The position numbers and the translations under genes were made by a program. 64,000 nucleotides of DNA from Gemmatimonadota bacterium (lineage in GTDB: Bacteria > Gemmatimonadota > Gemmatimonadetes > Longimicrobiales > Gaopeijiaceae), in contig JAPPGF010000023.1 of NCBI GenBank assembly GCA_028875075.1, positions 1 through 64,000 of the forward strand. Direction: 5' to 3'. The notes under the pieces are model-generated. The model was not told the DNA's origin. It saw nothing but the letters and a program-made list of their open reading frames with translations, and did no database searches. Below are positions 27,157 to 38,034 of the stretch, in pieces; within the stretch, counting starts at the first letter, position 1, and each line of letters opens with the position of its first letter.

Positions 27157-28224
27157 TCAGCGGGCGCTGGCCTCCACGAGCGCCTCAAGCCTGTGGAGCG
27201 CCGCCCCCGACGAGATGGCCTCGCAGGCCATGGTGACCCCGCGTGCGAGAGAGTCGGCGACCCCGCCGACGTAGATCGCTGCCGCTGCGTTGAGGAGAGT
27301 GGCTGTTCGCGCTGCATCCTGTCGCCCGCCGGAGAGCACGTCGCGAATCACCTGCGCGTTGTAGGCGCGATCCCCTCCCGCAATACCCTCGAGCGGCCTC
27401 GTATCCAGTCCGAGCAACTCCGGCGTGATCTCGCGCTCAGTGACCTTCCCGCCCCTGAGCTCTGCCATCCTTGTCGGCCCGGCGGGCGAGATCTCGTCCA
27501 TTCCGGGCGTCCCATGCACGACGAGGCTCCGGACGTGCCCGAGCTCGCGCAGGGCCCGCACCAGGAGTGAGACGAGGTTCGGATCGGCGACCCCCACGAT
27601 CTGTCGGCGCGCCCCGGCAGGATTGGTGAGCGGACCTAGGACGTTCATCACGGTGGAGATCCCGAGCTCCTTGCGCACCGGCCCCACATGACGCATGGCA
27701 GGGTGCAGGAGCGGGGCGAACATGAAGACGATGCCGACCTCCTCGAGAATCTCGCCCATGCGTTCGGGCGCGAGTCCGATGTTGACGCCCATTGCCTCGA
27801 GCACGTCGGCGCTGCCGCAGCGTGACGTGAACGAGCGGTTGCCGTGCTTCGCGATCTTCACACCCGCGCCGGCCGCCACGAGTGCAGCGGCGGTGGAGAT
27901 GTTGAAGGTCGTGACGTCACCACCTCCGGTGCCCGCCGTATCCACCAGCAGGTCGGGCTCGCTAGCCGGGACAGGCACCATCGCCCGGCGCAGCGCTCGC
28001 ACGCCCCCGGCCACTTCGGAAGGATCCAGACCCTTGCCCCTCATGCCTACGAGAAGCGCCGCCATCTGGACGGGGGTGGCGCTGCCGTCCATGAAGAGGT
28101 CGAAGGCCGCCTCCGCCTCCCGGCTGCCCAGATCCTCGCCCTCCGTGACCTTGGTGAGCAACGTCGGGAAGTGGATGCGCGATCGGTCCGGCCCTTCTCG
28201 GGCGTTCGATGTGGGCGCGTCCAT
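27157..28224 (-). CDS. trpD: Anthranilate phosphoribosyltransferase
   Basis: Adds phosphoribose from PRPP to anthranilate. The 355-residue protein has the PRPP loop VDTAGTGGGDVTTFNIST, KHGNRSFTSRCGSADVLEAMG, the HPAMRHVGPVRKELG helix and NVLGPLTNPAGARRQIVGV. The long upstream frame to 29043 is antisense to truA and is rejected. The ATG at 28224 has no ribosome-binding site but a promoter directly upstream. It is separated from trpC by lexA on the other strand. Confidence 0.95.
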   Translation of the reverse strand: MDAPTSNAREGPDRSRIHFPTLLTKVTEGEDLGSREAEAAFDLFMDGSATPVQMAALLVGMRGKGLDPSEVAGGVRALRRAMVPVPASEPDLLVDTAGTGGGDVTTFNISTAAALVAAGAGVKIAKHGNRSFTSRCGSADVLEAMGVNIGLAPERMGEILEEVGIVFMFAPLLHPAMRHVGPVRKELGISTVMNVLGPLTNPAGARRQIVGVADPNLVSLLVRALRELGHVRSLVVHGTPGMDEISPAGPTRMAELRGGKVTEREITPELLGLDTRPLEGIAGGDRAYNAQVIRDVLSGGRQDAARTATLLNAAAAIYVGGVADSLARGVTMACEAISSGAALHRLEALVEASAR

Positions 28225-28260
28225 GCGCGCAAGGCTACGCCCGCCGGCCGCCGCGGGCAA
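28225..28260 (-). promoter_or_regulatory. Promoter for a probably leaderless trpD mRNA
   Basis: Read on the - strand: TTGCCC (28260-28255), 17-bp spacer, TAGCCT (28237-28232), then 7 nt to the ATG at 28224. The start point should fall at the start codon. It lies back to back with the truA promoter, 19 bp apart. Confidence 0.5.
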
Positions 28261-28279
28261 ATCACTTTGCCTCGAACGC

Positions 28280-28314
28280 TTGAACCCCTTCTCGCCCGCC
28301 TGTACGTTTGGGAC
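28280..28314 (+). promoter_or_regulatory. Promoter for a probably leaderless truA mRNA
   Basis: TTGAAC (28280-28285), 17-bp spacer, TACGTT (28303-28308), then 6 nt to the GTG at 28315. No Shine-Dalgarno lies in between. Confidence 0.45.
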
Positions 28315-29154
28315 GTGACGTCCGAGGAGACCCGCCTCGCCCTCACGCTCCACTACGACGGCGGCGCCTTCTTCGGCTGGCAGGCACAGCGGGAGGAGCG
28401 CACGGTCCAGGGGGAGCTGGAGGCCGCCGTCAGGCGGCTCACCGGCTCGCCCCGCACAGTCATGGGTTCGGGCCGAACCGACCGGGGCGTCCACGCGACG
28501 GGCCAAGTCGCGGCTGTCACGGTGCCCGCGCAGTGGAGCGCAGTGGCCTTTCGGAATGCCCTCAACGCGGTGTTGCCCACCGACGTCTGGGTCCGCGAGG
28601 CGCGGGCGGCGGGGCTGAAGTTCCACCCGCGCTACGATGCCCTCGCCCGCACATACGCCTACTACGTGGGGTTGTCCGAAGCGGCACGATCGCCTTTCGT
28701 ACGCCGCTGGTGCTGGAGCCCGCGAAGGCACGTCGAGCGGCGTCTGCTCGACTGGGCGGCAGCGCAGATCACGGGCGAACACTCCTTCGGGGCGTTCGCG
28801 AAGACTGGACAGCCCGAGCGCGGCCCACGCTGCGTGGTCCGATCGGCTGGTTGGACGACTTGGAAAGCGCCTGCCGGTGGCCAATCTCGAGCCTCCGCTC
28901 TGGGCCTCGAGTTCACGATCACCGCCGACCGCTACCTTCATCACATGGTGCGATATCTGGTCGGCACCATGGTCGAGATCGCCGGCGGAGCCAGACCCGC
29001 GGCTGACCTCGCAGGGCTGCTGGCGGAGGGAGCGTCCGCGCAACGCCCAACCTCTCCGCCCGCACCCGCGCGCGGGCTCTTCTTGACGAGAGTAGAGTAT
29101 CCCGAGACAACCTTCGACCCATCGGCCGAGAACGGCCGAGACGGAGCCCGATGA
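28315..29154 (+). CDS. truA: tRNA pseudouridine(38-40) synthase TruA
   Basis: Isomerises uridines 38-40 of the tRNA anticodon arm. Catalytic Asp56 is in MGSGRTDRGVHATGQ. The N-terminal LTLHYDGGAFFGWQ, FHPRYDALARTYAYYV and the late HHMVRYLVGTMVEIA are landmarks. The GTG at 28315 gives 279 residues; the open frame upstream is antisense to trpD. The stop overlaps the transaldolase start (ATGA), so truA starts the long + strand run. Confidence 0.94.
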   Translation: MTSEETRLALTLHYDGGAFFGWQAQREERTVQGELEAAVRRLTGSPRTVMGSGRTDRGVHATGQVAAVTVPAQWSAVAFRNALNAVLPTDVWVREARAAGLKFHPRYDALARTYAYYVGLSEAARSPFVRRWCWSPRRHVERRLLDWAAAQITGEHSFGAFAKTGQPERGPRCVVRSAGWTTWKAPAGGQSRASALGLEFTITADRYLHHMVRYLVGTMVEIAGGARPAADLAGLLAEGASAQRPTSPPAPARGLFLTRVEYPETTFDPSAENGRDGAR

Positions 29155-29807
29155 AGATCTTCCTGGATACCGCTGACCTGGCCGAGATCCGGCGTGCGGC
29201 CGACGCCAACTTGATCGACGGGGTCACAACCAATCCGTCCCTCATGATGAAGGCCGCGGGCGGGCGCGACCCCCTGGACGTCTTCTTGGACATCTGCCGC
29301 ACCGTGGACGGGCCCGTCTCCGCTGAGGTCGTGGCCGTCGACAAGGACACGATGATTGCGGAAGGGAGGCGGCTTGCCGAGATCCACGACAACATCGTCG
29401 TCAAGGTACCGCTCACCGAGGACGGCCTCCGTGCTTGTCGGGCGCTACGGGCCGAAGGTATCCGGGTGAATGTGACGCTCTGCTTCTCCGTGGCCCAGGC
29501 CCATCTCGCTGCTAAGGCGGGGGCGACCTTTATCTCTCCGTTCGTGGGCCGGATCGACGATGTCTCCGGCGACGGAATGGAACTGATCTCCCAGATCCGC
29601 CAGGTGTACGACAACTATGGATTCGACACGGAGATCTTGGCAGCATCTATTCGGCACCCGCAGCACGTAGTCCAGTCGCTCCTGCTGGGTGCCGACATCG
29701 CGACCATGCCTCCCAAAGTCCTATTTCAGCTGCTGAGACATCCGCTCACTGACACCGGCCTCGCCGCCTTTCTGGCCGACTGGAAGAAGCTGGAGAAGGA
29801 GCTGTGA
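29151..29807 (+). CDS. fsa: Small transaldolase (TalC/FSA family)
   Basis: This 218-residue single-domain barrel, MKIFLDTADLAEIRRA..LIDGVTTNPSLM, has the Schiff-base Lys at position 85 (NIVVKVPLT), the same number as in E. coli FSA. NVTLCFSVAQAHLAAKAGATFISPFVGRIDD and EILAASIRHPQHV complete the pattern. It is either a fructose-6-phosphate aldolase or a transaldolase of the short TalC type, and the sequence alone cannot separate these. It is coupled to truA (ATGA) and to the next gene (GTGA). Confidence 0.93.
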   Translation: MKIFLDTADLAEIRRAADANLIDGVTTNPSLMMKAAGGRDPLDVFLDICRTVDGPVSAEVVAVDKDTMIAEGRRLAEIHDNIVVKVPLTEDGLRACRALRAEGIRVNVTLCFSVAQAHLAAKAGATFISPFVGRIDDVSGDGMELISQIRQVYDNYGFDTEILAASIRHPQHVVQSLLLGADIATMPPKVLFQLLRHPLTDTGLAAFLADWKKLEKEL

Positions 29808-31249
29808 CGAGGTTCTCGCGGCTCGCCCTGTTCATCCTCATCCCTGTAGGCCTTGCGGCCGCGTGCGACGGCACACCTGCGGAATCCGGTCCGGATCTCG
29901 TTGCAGCCAACTACGGCACCCTCGCCATTGTCCAGGAAGTCCGGGAGGCTCGCCGACTTGAGGCCGACGCTCAAGTCGACCAGTCCCGACGCACAGCGAT
30001 CGTTGAAGCTGCGACCCGAGTCGCGCCCGCGGTAGTGACGGTGAACGTGATCCGGGCATTGGAAGTCCGGCCCGCCTCGCTCTGGGAAAGCCTCTTTCTC
30101 CCGCCCAGGATCAGCCGCCAGCGCACGGGTCTCGGCTCCGGCTTCCTGATCTCGCAAGAGGGCATCGTGCTGACGAACGAGCACGTCGTGAGAGACGCGG
30201 ACCGCATCCTCGTCACGCTCCCGGACGGACGCGACTTGGAGACCGCACTGGTCGGCACCGATCCGTTGACCGACGTGGCCGTACTGCGGGTCGAGGGAGA
30301 AGAACTCCCGGCCGCCCCGCTCGGAAGCTCGGACGGACTGCTCATTGGCGAGTGGGTCGTGGCCATTGGAAACCCCTTCGGAAACCTCTTTTCGAACAGC
30401 GAACCCACCGTGACGACCGGCGTCGTGAGCGCAACCGGGCGCCATATCATTCCCGCGTCGGCGGACGAGGGATTCTATCTCGGCATGATTCAGACCGACG
30501 CCTCGATCAATCCGGGCAACTCGGGGGGCCCGTTGATCAACGTGGTGGGCGAGGTGATCGGAGTTAACAGCTCGATCTTCTCAAGAGGCGGAGGTAGCGA
30601 AGGGCTGGGTTTCGCGATCCCGATCGACCGTGCGTTGCGGGTGGCCGAGGACCTCATACAATACGGGGAAGTACGTCGCGCGTGGGTCGGCTTCGACGTC
30701 GAAGCGATCGAAGCCGACCCCTTCGGCCGCTCGCGGGGAGTGCGCGTCGGCAGGGTCGCACCGGGATCACCCGCCGACATCGCCGGCCTCCGCTCGGGAC
30801 TCCACCTGCTTGAGGCTGGAGGGCGCTCGCTGTCCGCACCGCTCGATTTCCAGGACCTTCTGCTCGACCTGCGGGCCGGCGACGCGGTCACGTTCGTCTC
30901 CGAGGGCGAACCCTCCGTACGTGTCCGCACCGAGGCCCTGCCTTCGGTCCAGGCCGAGCGGATCCGTATCCTCGAAGATCTCGAGCTTATCACGGTCACG
31001 CCGGAGGTGCGGGCGGAGCGGGGGGTGCGAAGTGAGGCCGGCGCCTTGGTCGTCGGGATCTCCCCGGAGCTACAGGGGCAATTGGGCTTTCGTACGGACG
31101 ATGTGATCGTCCAGGTGAACAACGCCCGCATCACAACTGCCGAGCAGGTGGCTCAGGTTCTCAGACGGCTACGCGGGCGGGGCGGTATCCGCATCTATTT
31201 CGAGCGCAGCGGAGGGCTCCAGTCAGTGAGCTTCTATTGGCGTGGGTGA
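29804..31249 (+). CDS. HtrA/Deg-type trypsin-like serine protease with PDZ domains, probable lipoprotein
   Basis: This is a 481-residue periplasmic or envelope quality-control protease. The N-terminus has a hydrophobic signal ending LAAAC (Cys21), a plausible though atypical lipobox. The catalytic triad is His127 (LTNEHVV), Asp157 (LTDVAVLRV) and Ser240 (INPGNSGGPL). Two PDZ regions follow (about 305-385, VGRVAPGSPADIAGLRSG, and about 395-475, VVGISPELQGQLGFRTDDVIVQVNN). The GTG start overlaps the transaldolase stop, and the stop overlaps purB by 8 nt. Confidence 0.93.
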   Translation: MTRFSRLALFILIPVGLAAACDGTPAESGPDLVAANYGTLAIVQEVREARRLEADAQVDQSRRTAIVEAATRVAPAVVTVNVIRALEVRPASLWESLFLPPRISRQRTGLGSGFLISQEGIVLTNEHVVRDADRILVTLPDGRDLETALVGTDPLTDVAVLRVEGEELPAAPLGSSDGLLIGEWVVAIGNPFGNLFSNSEPTVTTGVVSATGRHIIPASADEGFYLGMIQTDASINPGNSGGPLINVVGEVIGVNSSIFSRGGGSEGLGFAIPIDRALRVAEDLIQYGEVRRAWVGFDVEAIEADPFGRSRGVRVGRVAPGSPADIAGLRSGLHLLEAGGRSLSAPLDFQDLLLDLRAGDAVTFVSEGEPSVRVRTEALPSVQAERIRILEDLELITVTPEVRAERGVRSEAGALVVGISPELQGQLGFRTDDVIVQVNNARITTAEQVAQVLRRLRGRGGIRIYFERSGGLQSVSFYWRG

Positions 31250-32720
31250 TCACCCGGAGGCCGCTCGCGACGATGCGCCCGCTCGGCGCTACGTGCATCC
31301 GCTCACGGAGCGCTACGCGTCAAGCGAAATGCAGGCAATCTTTTCTTCCGGGCACCGCTACCGCACGTGGCGGCGCCTGTGGCTGGCGCTTGCCGAGTCG
31401 CAGCGCGAACTCGGACTCGATATCCCGGAAGGAGCGCTGACAGAGCTCCGCGCCGCCGTAGACCGTCCGGTCGATCTCAACCGCGCAGCCGAGTACGAGC
31501 GGCGTTTCCGCCACGACGTGATGGCGCACATCCACCTCTACGGCAACGAAGCGCCGGCCGCCCGCGGCCTCATCCACCTGGGTGCGACCAGCGCTTTCAT
31601 CACCGACAACACCGACTTGGTCCTCCAGCGCTCCGCGCTGGAACTCGTGCGCCATCGCTTGGTGCGCTGCGTCTCTGCCCTGACCGACTTCGCGCGGGAG
31701 CATCGCGCGGTCGCGACGCTCGGATGGACGCACTTCCAGCCCGCGCAGCCCACCACTGTCGGAAAGCGTGCAACGCTGTGGATCCAGGATTTCCTTCTCG
31801 ACGCCGAGGAGCTCGGTTTCAGGCTCGACACGCTCCGTTTCCGCGGCGTACGAGGTACGACCGGGACGCAGGCCTCTTTTTTGGAGTTGTTCCATGGTGA
31901 CCACGGCAAGGTCGACCGCCTAGACGCGCTGGTCGCGGAGAAGACGGGCTTCGCCGGGAGCTACGCAGTGTCGGGCCAGACTTCGCCGCGCAAGGTGGAC
32001 GCCGCGCTCGCAGCAACGCTCGGAGGGATCGCCGCGTCCGCTTCCAAGTTTGGCCACGACGTTCGTCTGCTCGCCCATCTCCGCGAAGTCGAGGAGCCGT
32101 TCGAGCCGGAGCAGATCGGCTCGTCAGCGATGCCGTACAAGCGCAACCCGATGCGAGCCGAGCGGATCTGCGCGCTCGCCCGCCACGTGATTGTGCTCGC
32201 GCAGGATCCGGCCCACACGGCTGCGACCCAGTGGCTTGAGCGGACACTCGACGATTCCGCCAACCGGAGGATCTCGATCCCGGATCAGTACCTGACGCTG
32301 GACGGGGTACTGGTGCTCGTGGAGAACGTCGCACTGGGTCTCCGCGTGAACCACGCCGTCATCCGACGCAACCTCGCCGGACACCTTCCGTTCATGGCAA
32401 GTGAGGCCGTGCTGATGAAGGCGGTGCAGCGGGGGGGTGACCGCCAAGTTCTGCACGAGTCGCTCCGGCGCTATGCGCTCGAAGCCGCCCGGCGGAGGGA
32501 CGAGGACGGCGACGAAATGGATCTGCTAGGGGAGATCGCCTCCGATCCCGACTTTGGCCTTTCGGCTAGCGAGGTCGCGGCATTGAATAATCCCGACCGT
32601 TTCGTCGGTAGGGCACCCGAGCAAGTGGACCGCTTCCTCGAGACCTGGGTGGAGCCGCTGCTTGCTCAGCACCGGCGCGGCGCCGGCGAGCAGGTGGCTG
32701 CACCGGAGGTGCGGGTTTGA
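31242..32720 (+). CDS. purB: Adenylosuccinate lyase
   Basis: Works twice in purine synthesis, on SAICAR and on adenylosuccinate. The 492-residue protein has IHLGATSAFITDNTDLVLQR, TLGWTHFQPAQPTTVGKRA (catalytic His), SGQTSPRKVD and the flexible signature loop IGSSAMPYKRNPMRAE. GTG start inside the end of the protease gene. It begins the purine block and overlaps purC by TTGA. Confidence 0.95.
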   Translation: MGDHPEAARDDAPARRYVHPLTERYASSEMQAIFSSGHRYRTWRRLWLALAESQRELGLDIPEGALTELRAAVDRPVDLNRAAEYERRFRHDVMAHIHLYGNEAPAARGLIHLGATSAFITDNTDLVLQRSALELVRHRLVRCVSALTDFAREHRAVATLGWTHFQPAQPTTVGKRATLWIQDFLLDAEELGFRLDTLRFRGVRGTTGTQASFLELFHGDHGKVDRLDALVAEKTGFAGSYAVSGQTSPRKVDAALAATLGGIAASASKFGHDVRLLAHLREVEEPFEPEQIGSSAMPYKRNPMRAERICALARHVIVLAQDPAHTAATQWLERTLDDSANRRISIPDQYLTLDGVLVLVENVALGLRVNHAVIRRNLAGHLPFMASEAVLMKAVQRGGDRQVLHESLRRYALEAARRRDEDGDEMDLLGEIASDPDFGLSASEVAALNNPDRFVGRAPEQVDRFLETWVEPLLAQHRRGAGEQVAAPEVRV

Positions 32721-33676
32721 CAACGGGGACCGCGGGGCCAGCGGTATTCGAGAGCGATCTTTCGCTCCCGCTGCTGCATCGGGGCAAGGTGCGCGACGTG
32801 TACGAACTCGGAGCGGATCGCCTGCTCATGGTCGCCTCCGACCGAGTGAGTGCGTTCGACGTCGTCATGAGCCGCCCCGTGCCCCGCAAGGGTGAGGTGC
32901 TGACGCTGATCACTGCATGGTGGCTAGGGCGTCTCATGGGCGTCGAACATCACCTGCTCGCCGTAGACCCTGACCGGATCGTCGAGCTTCATCCCGAGCT
33001 CGAGGACAGCCGGCCTCGCTGGGCCAGACGCGCGATGCTGGTCCGTCGGACATGCCCGGTCCCGGTGGAATGCGTCGTGAGGGGCTACCTCTCCGGCTCG
33101 GCCTGGAAGGAATACGAGCAATCTCGCAGCTTGGCGGGCGAACCGATGCCCCTGGGCCTCTGCGAGAGCGGCCCGCTACCCGAGCCCCTCTTTTCTCCGG
33201 CCACCAAGGCTGAGCGGGGACTCCACGACGAGAACATCCCGTTCGCCGAGGTGATCGAGCGGGTCGGTGAGCCGCTGGCGGCCCGGCTCCGCGGGCTGGC
33301 GCTCGGAGCGTACGCGGACGGCGCTGCAGTAGCGGACCGGCGCGGCCTCATATTGGCTGACACCAAGTTCGAGTTCGGGCTGGACGCGGCCGGCCGGCTG
33401 CTGCTAGTCGACGAGGTGATGACGCCCGACTCGTCGCGCTTCTGGCCGAAGGAGAACTACGTTCCGGGACGACGCCAACCCTCTTTCGACAAGCAGCCCA
33501 TTCGCGACTGGCTGGACGAGCTCCCCGGATGGAACAAGTGTCCGCCGCCGCCAGCCCTGCCTGACCAAGTCGTGGAGGCAACGACCGAGCGCTATCTGGA
33601 GATCTTCCTCCGTCTGACAGGCGTCGAGCTGGACGACTGGACGCCCGCGGACTTCAAGCTCGAGGACAGCGCGTGA
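32717..33676 (+). CDS. purC: Phosphoribosylaminoimidazole-succinocarboxamide synthase
   Basis: ATP-dependent joining of CAIR and aspartate. LLHRGKVRDVYELGADRLLMVASDRVSAFD is the classic N-terminus. VECVVRGYLSGSAWKEY, SPATKAERGLHDENI, LADTKFEFG and DEVMTPDSSRFWP follow. The 319-residue size matches the longer SAICAR synthetases. TTG start with GGAGG six nt upstream, overlapping the purB stop in TTGA. Confidence 0.95.
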   Translation: MTTGTAGPAVFESDLSLPLLHRGKVRDVYELGADRLLMVASDRVSAFDVVMSRPVPRKGEVLTLITAWWLGRLMGVEHHLLAVDPDRIVELHPELEDSRPRWARRAMLVRRTCPVPVECVVRGYLSGSAWKEYEQSRSLAGEPMPLGLCESGPLPEPLFSPATKAERGLHDENIPFAEVIERVGEPLAARLRGLALGAYADGAAVADRRGLILADTKFEFGLDAAGRLLLVDEVMTPDSSRFWPKENYVPGRRQPSFDKQPIRDWLDELPGWNKCPPPPALPDQVVEATTERYLEIFLRLTGVELDDWTPADFKLEDSA

Positions 33677-34566
33677 GAGCGTTTCGTCGCCAACACGGAC
33701 CGGCGGAGGAGCGAAGGCGGCTGCTCGCCCAGGTGCCGCTCCAGCGCGGAGTCATCATCCTGCCTTCCGCGTTCACTCTCGGGAACCTGTTCTTCGGCGT
33801 GTTCGCGATCATCGCCGCTGCGCGCGGCGAGTTCGCGTTGGCGGCTTGGTGTATCGTGTGGGCGGGCATCCTCGACATGCTCGATGGCCGCGTGGCGCGG
33901 TTCACCCGGACCGGATCGGCGTTCGGAGCCGAGCTGGATTCGCTGGTCGATGCCGTCTCCTTCGGCGTCGCCCCGGCCTTGATCATGTACCAGCTGTACT
34001 TCGTGGAGGGCGCGTGGAGCTGGACTGTGTGCTTCGTCTACATCACGGCGGTAGTTGTCCGACTCGCGCGTTTCAACGTGGAACAGGCCGGACGCGCGAA
34101 GAGCCACTTCATCGGGCTGCCCTCCCCCACGGCCGGGATGACCCTCGCCACCTACTATCCGTTCAGCCGCACCCCGTTCTTCCAGGAGCACTTGGCGCAC
34201 TTGCCGTGGCCCCAGATGATGGGCTTGTCGATGGTGTTCCTTGGCATGCTCATGCTCAGCCACATCCCCTATCCGGTGATGCCCCGGATCGGGTTCCGTA
34301 CCGGAAAGGGCCTTCTGACCACGGCGGCGATGGCTGCCTGCCTGTTCGCCGCGGTCACGGCCCCCAGCCATTTCTTCTTCCCGGTCCTCGTGACGTATAC
34401 GTTGGTAGGCCTTACGCGCTCGTTCGTGCTCGGGCTGCTCGATCGCCTGCCCGAGCGCGACCCGCTGCTGGACAAGGACGACAAGGACGATGAGGACGAA
34501 GCCGGAGCCGAGGTGCGCGCCCTGGACTACGGCGACGTCGCCCCCAGCCGGCCCCGCCGGGATTAG
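33673..34566 (+). CDS. pssA: CDP-diacylglycerol-serine O-phosphatidyltransferase
   Basis: Makes phosphatidylserine, the precursor of phosphatidylethanolamine. The 297-residue membrane protein has the CDP-alcohol phosphatidyltransferase motif DGRVARFTRTGSAFGAELDSLVDAVSFGVAP and about seven hydrophobic helices. IILPSAFTLGNLFFGVFA is the usual PssA N-terminal helix. The C-terminal tail is charged (DKDDKDDEDE). Its GTG start overlaps the purC stop, placing a lipid gene inside the purine run. Confidence 0.92.
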   Translation: MRAFRRQHGPAEERRRLLAQVPLQRGVIILPSAFTLGNLFFGVFAIIAAARGEFALAAWCIVWAGILDMLDGRVARFTRTGSAFGAELDSLVDAVSFGVAPALIMYQLYFVEGAWSWTVCFVYITAVVVRLARFNVEQAGRAKSHFIGLPSPTAGMTLATYYPFSRTPFFQEHLAHLPWPQMMGLSMVFLGMLMLSHIPYPVMPRIGFRTGKGLLTTAAMAACLFAAVTAPSHFFFPVLVTYTLVGLTRSFVLGLLDRLPERDPLLDKDDKDDEDEAGAEVRALDYGDVAPSRPRRD

Positions 34567-34593
34567 ACCAGGAACCCGGGTAAGGAGTCCCGA

Positions 34594-34884
34594 GTGAAGC
34601 TGCAGCCCGCCCGATATCGGCTCGAGGTGCGCGTGACCCCGCGAGCCGGGCTGTTGGATCCGCCCGGCAAGGCGATCTACCAGGCGCTCCACGCGCTGGG
34701 CTATGTCGAGGTAGCGGACGTACGAGTGGGCAAGGCCATAGCACTCGAGATCGACGCCGCCTCCGAGGAGGCCGCGCGAGCACGCGCCGAGGAGATGTGC
34801 CGGAAGCTGCTCGCGAACCCGGTCACCGAAGACTTCGAGATCGTCCACTCGGACAACGCACCCGCGGCCGGAGACCACAGGTGA
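34594..34884 (+). CDS. purS: Phosphoribosylformylglycinamidine synthase subunit PurS
   Basis: Small structural subunit that links PurQ and PurL in the three-part FGAM synthase. The 96-residue protein has [24 protein letters not shown] and the [35 protein letters not shown] end, both typical. GTG start with AAGGAG six nt upstream. purQ follows 13 bp later. Confidence 0.93.
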   Translation: MKLQPARYRLEVRVTPRAGLLDPPGKAIYQALHALGYVEVADVRVGKAIALEIDAASEEAARARAEEMCRKLLANPVTEDFEIVHSDNAPAAGDHR

Positions 34885-34897
34885 CGAGGAGACTCCG

Positions 34898-35599
34898 GTG
34901 AGGGTCGTAGTGGTCCGCTTTCCCGGCTCCAACTGCGACCAGGACTGCCATCGTGCGGTCGAGCTCGCGGGGGGGCGAGCGCGGTACGTGTGGCATCGAG
35001 ATCGCGACCTGGGCGACCCTGACGCCGTGATCCTGCCGGGCGGCTTCTCCTACGGCGACTATCTGCGGGCCGGCGCGATCGCGCGCTTTAGCCCGGCCAT
35101 GGAAGATGTGGTCCGCTTTGCCCGGAACGGTGGCCCCGTGCTCGGGATCTGCAACGGCTTCCAGATCGCCTGTGAAGCTGGCCTGCTCCCCGGAGCGCTC
35201 ATCCGTAACCGGACCCTCCGCTTCCACTCCTTTGATCAGCACCTCCGGGTAGAGAGTGCCGACACGATGTGGACGTCGGCCTACGAGTCCGGCCGCGTCC
35301 TCAGCATGCCCGTAGCCCACGGCGAGGGGAACTACGAGGCCGATCCGCGCACCCTTGAGCGTCTGGAAGGTGAAGGGCGCGTCGTCTTCCGCTACGTCGA
35401 CTTGCGAGGACAGGCGAGCGAGGAGAGCAACCCGAATGGATCGGCACGCAGCATCGCCGGAATCGTCAACGAGGGTGGCAACGTGATGGGACTGATGCCC
35501 CATCCCGACCGTGCCATGGAGACCGTGCTCGGCTCGGTCGACGGACAGGGCATCTTCCAGAGCCTGGCCACGCACGTGAGCCCGGTAGACACCCGTTGA
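34898..35599 (+). CDS. purQ: Phosphoribosylformylglycinamidine synthase subunit PurQ
   Basis: Class I glutamine amidotransferase that supplies ammonia for FGAM synthesis. [28 protein letters not shown], the nucleophile in [21 protein letters not shown], and [12 protein letters not shown] with the catalytic His are all visible. GTG start preceded by GAGGAGA. It works with purS and purL on either side. Confidence 0.95.
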   Translation: MRVVVVRFPGSNCDQDCHRAVELAGGRARYVWHRDRDLGDPDAVILPGGFSYGDYLRAGAIARFSPAMEDVVRFARNGGPVLGICNGFQIACEAGLLPGALIRNRTLRFHSFDQHLRVESADTMWTSAYESGRVLSMPVAHGEGNYEADPRTLERLEGEGRVVFRYVDLRGQASEESNPNGSARSIAGIVNEGGNVMGLMPHPDRAMETVLGSVDGQGIFQSLATHVSPVDTR

Positions 35600-35630
35600 A
35601 CCAGACACTGCATCCCGCGGGGGGGCTCGC

Positions 35631-37982
<2,352 letters not shown>

Positions 37983-38034
37983 TCTCTCGCGTGCGCAGTC
38001 GGCTCTCCCCATTAAACCCCGCGTCTGCGGCCCC

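Noticed and set aside
27157..29043. 628-codon frame extending trpD upstream
   Set aside because: The extra N-terminal part is antisense to truA; trpD starts at 28224.
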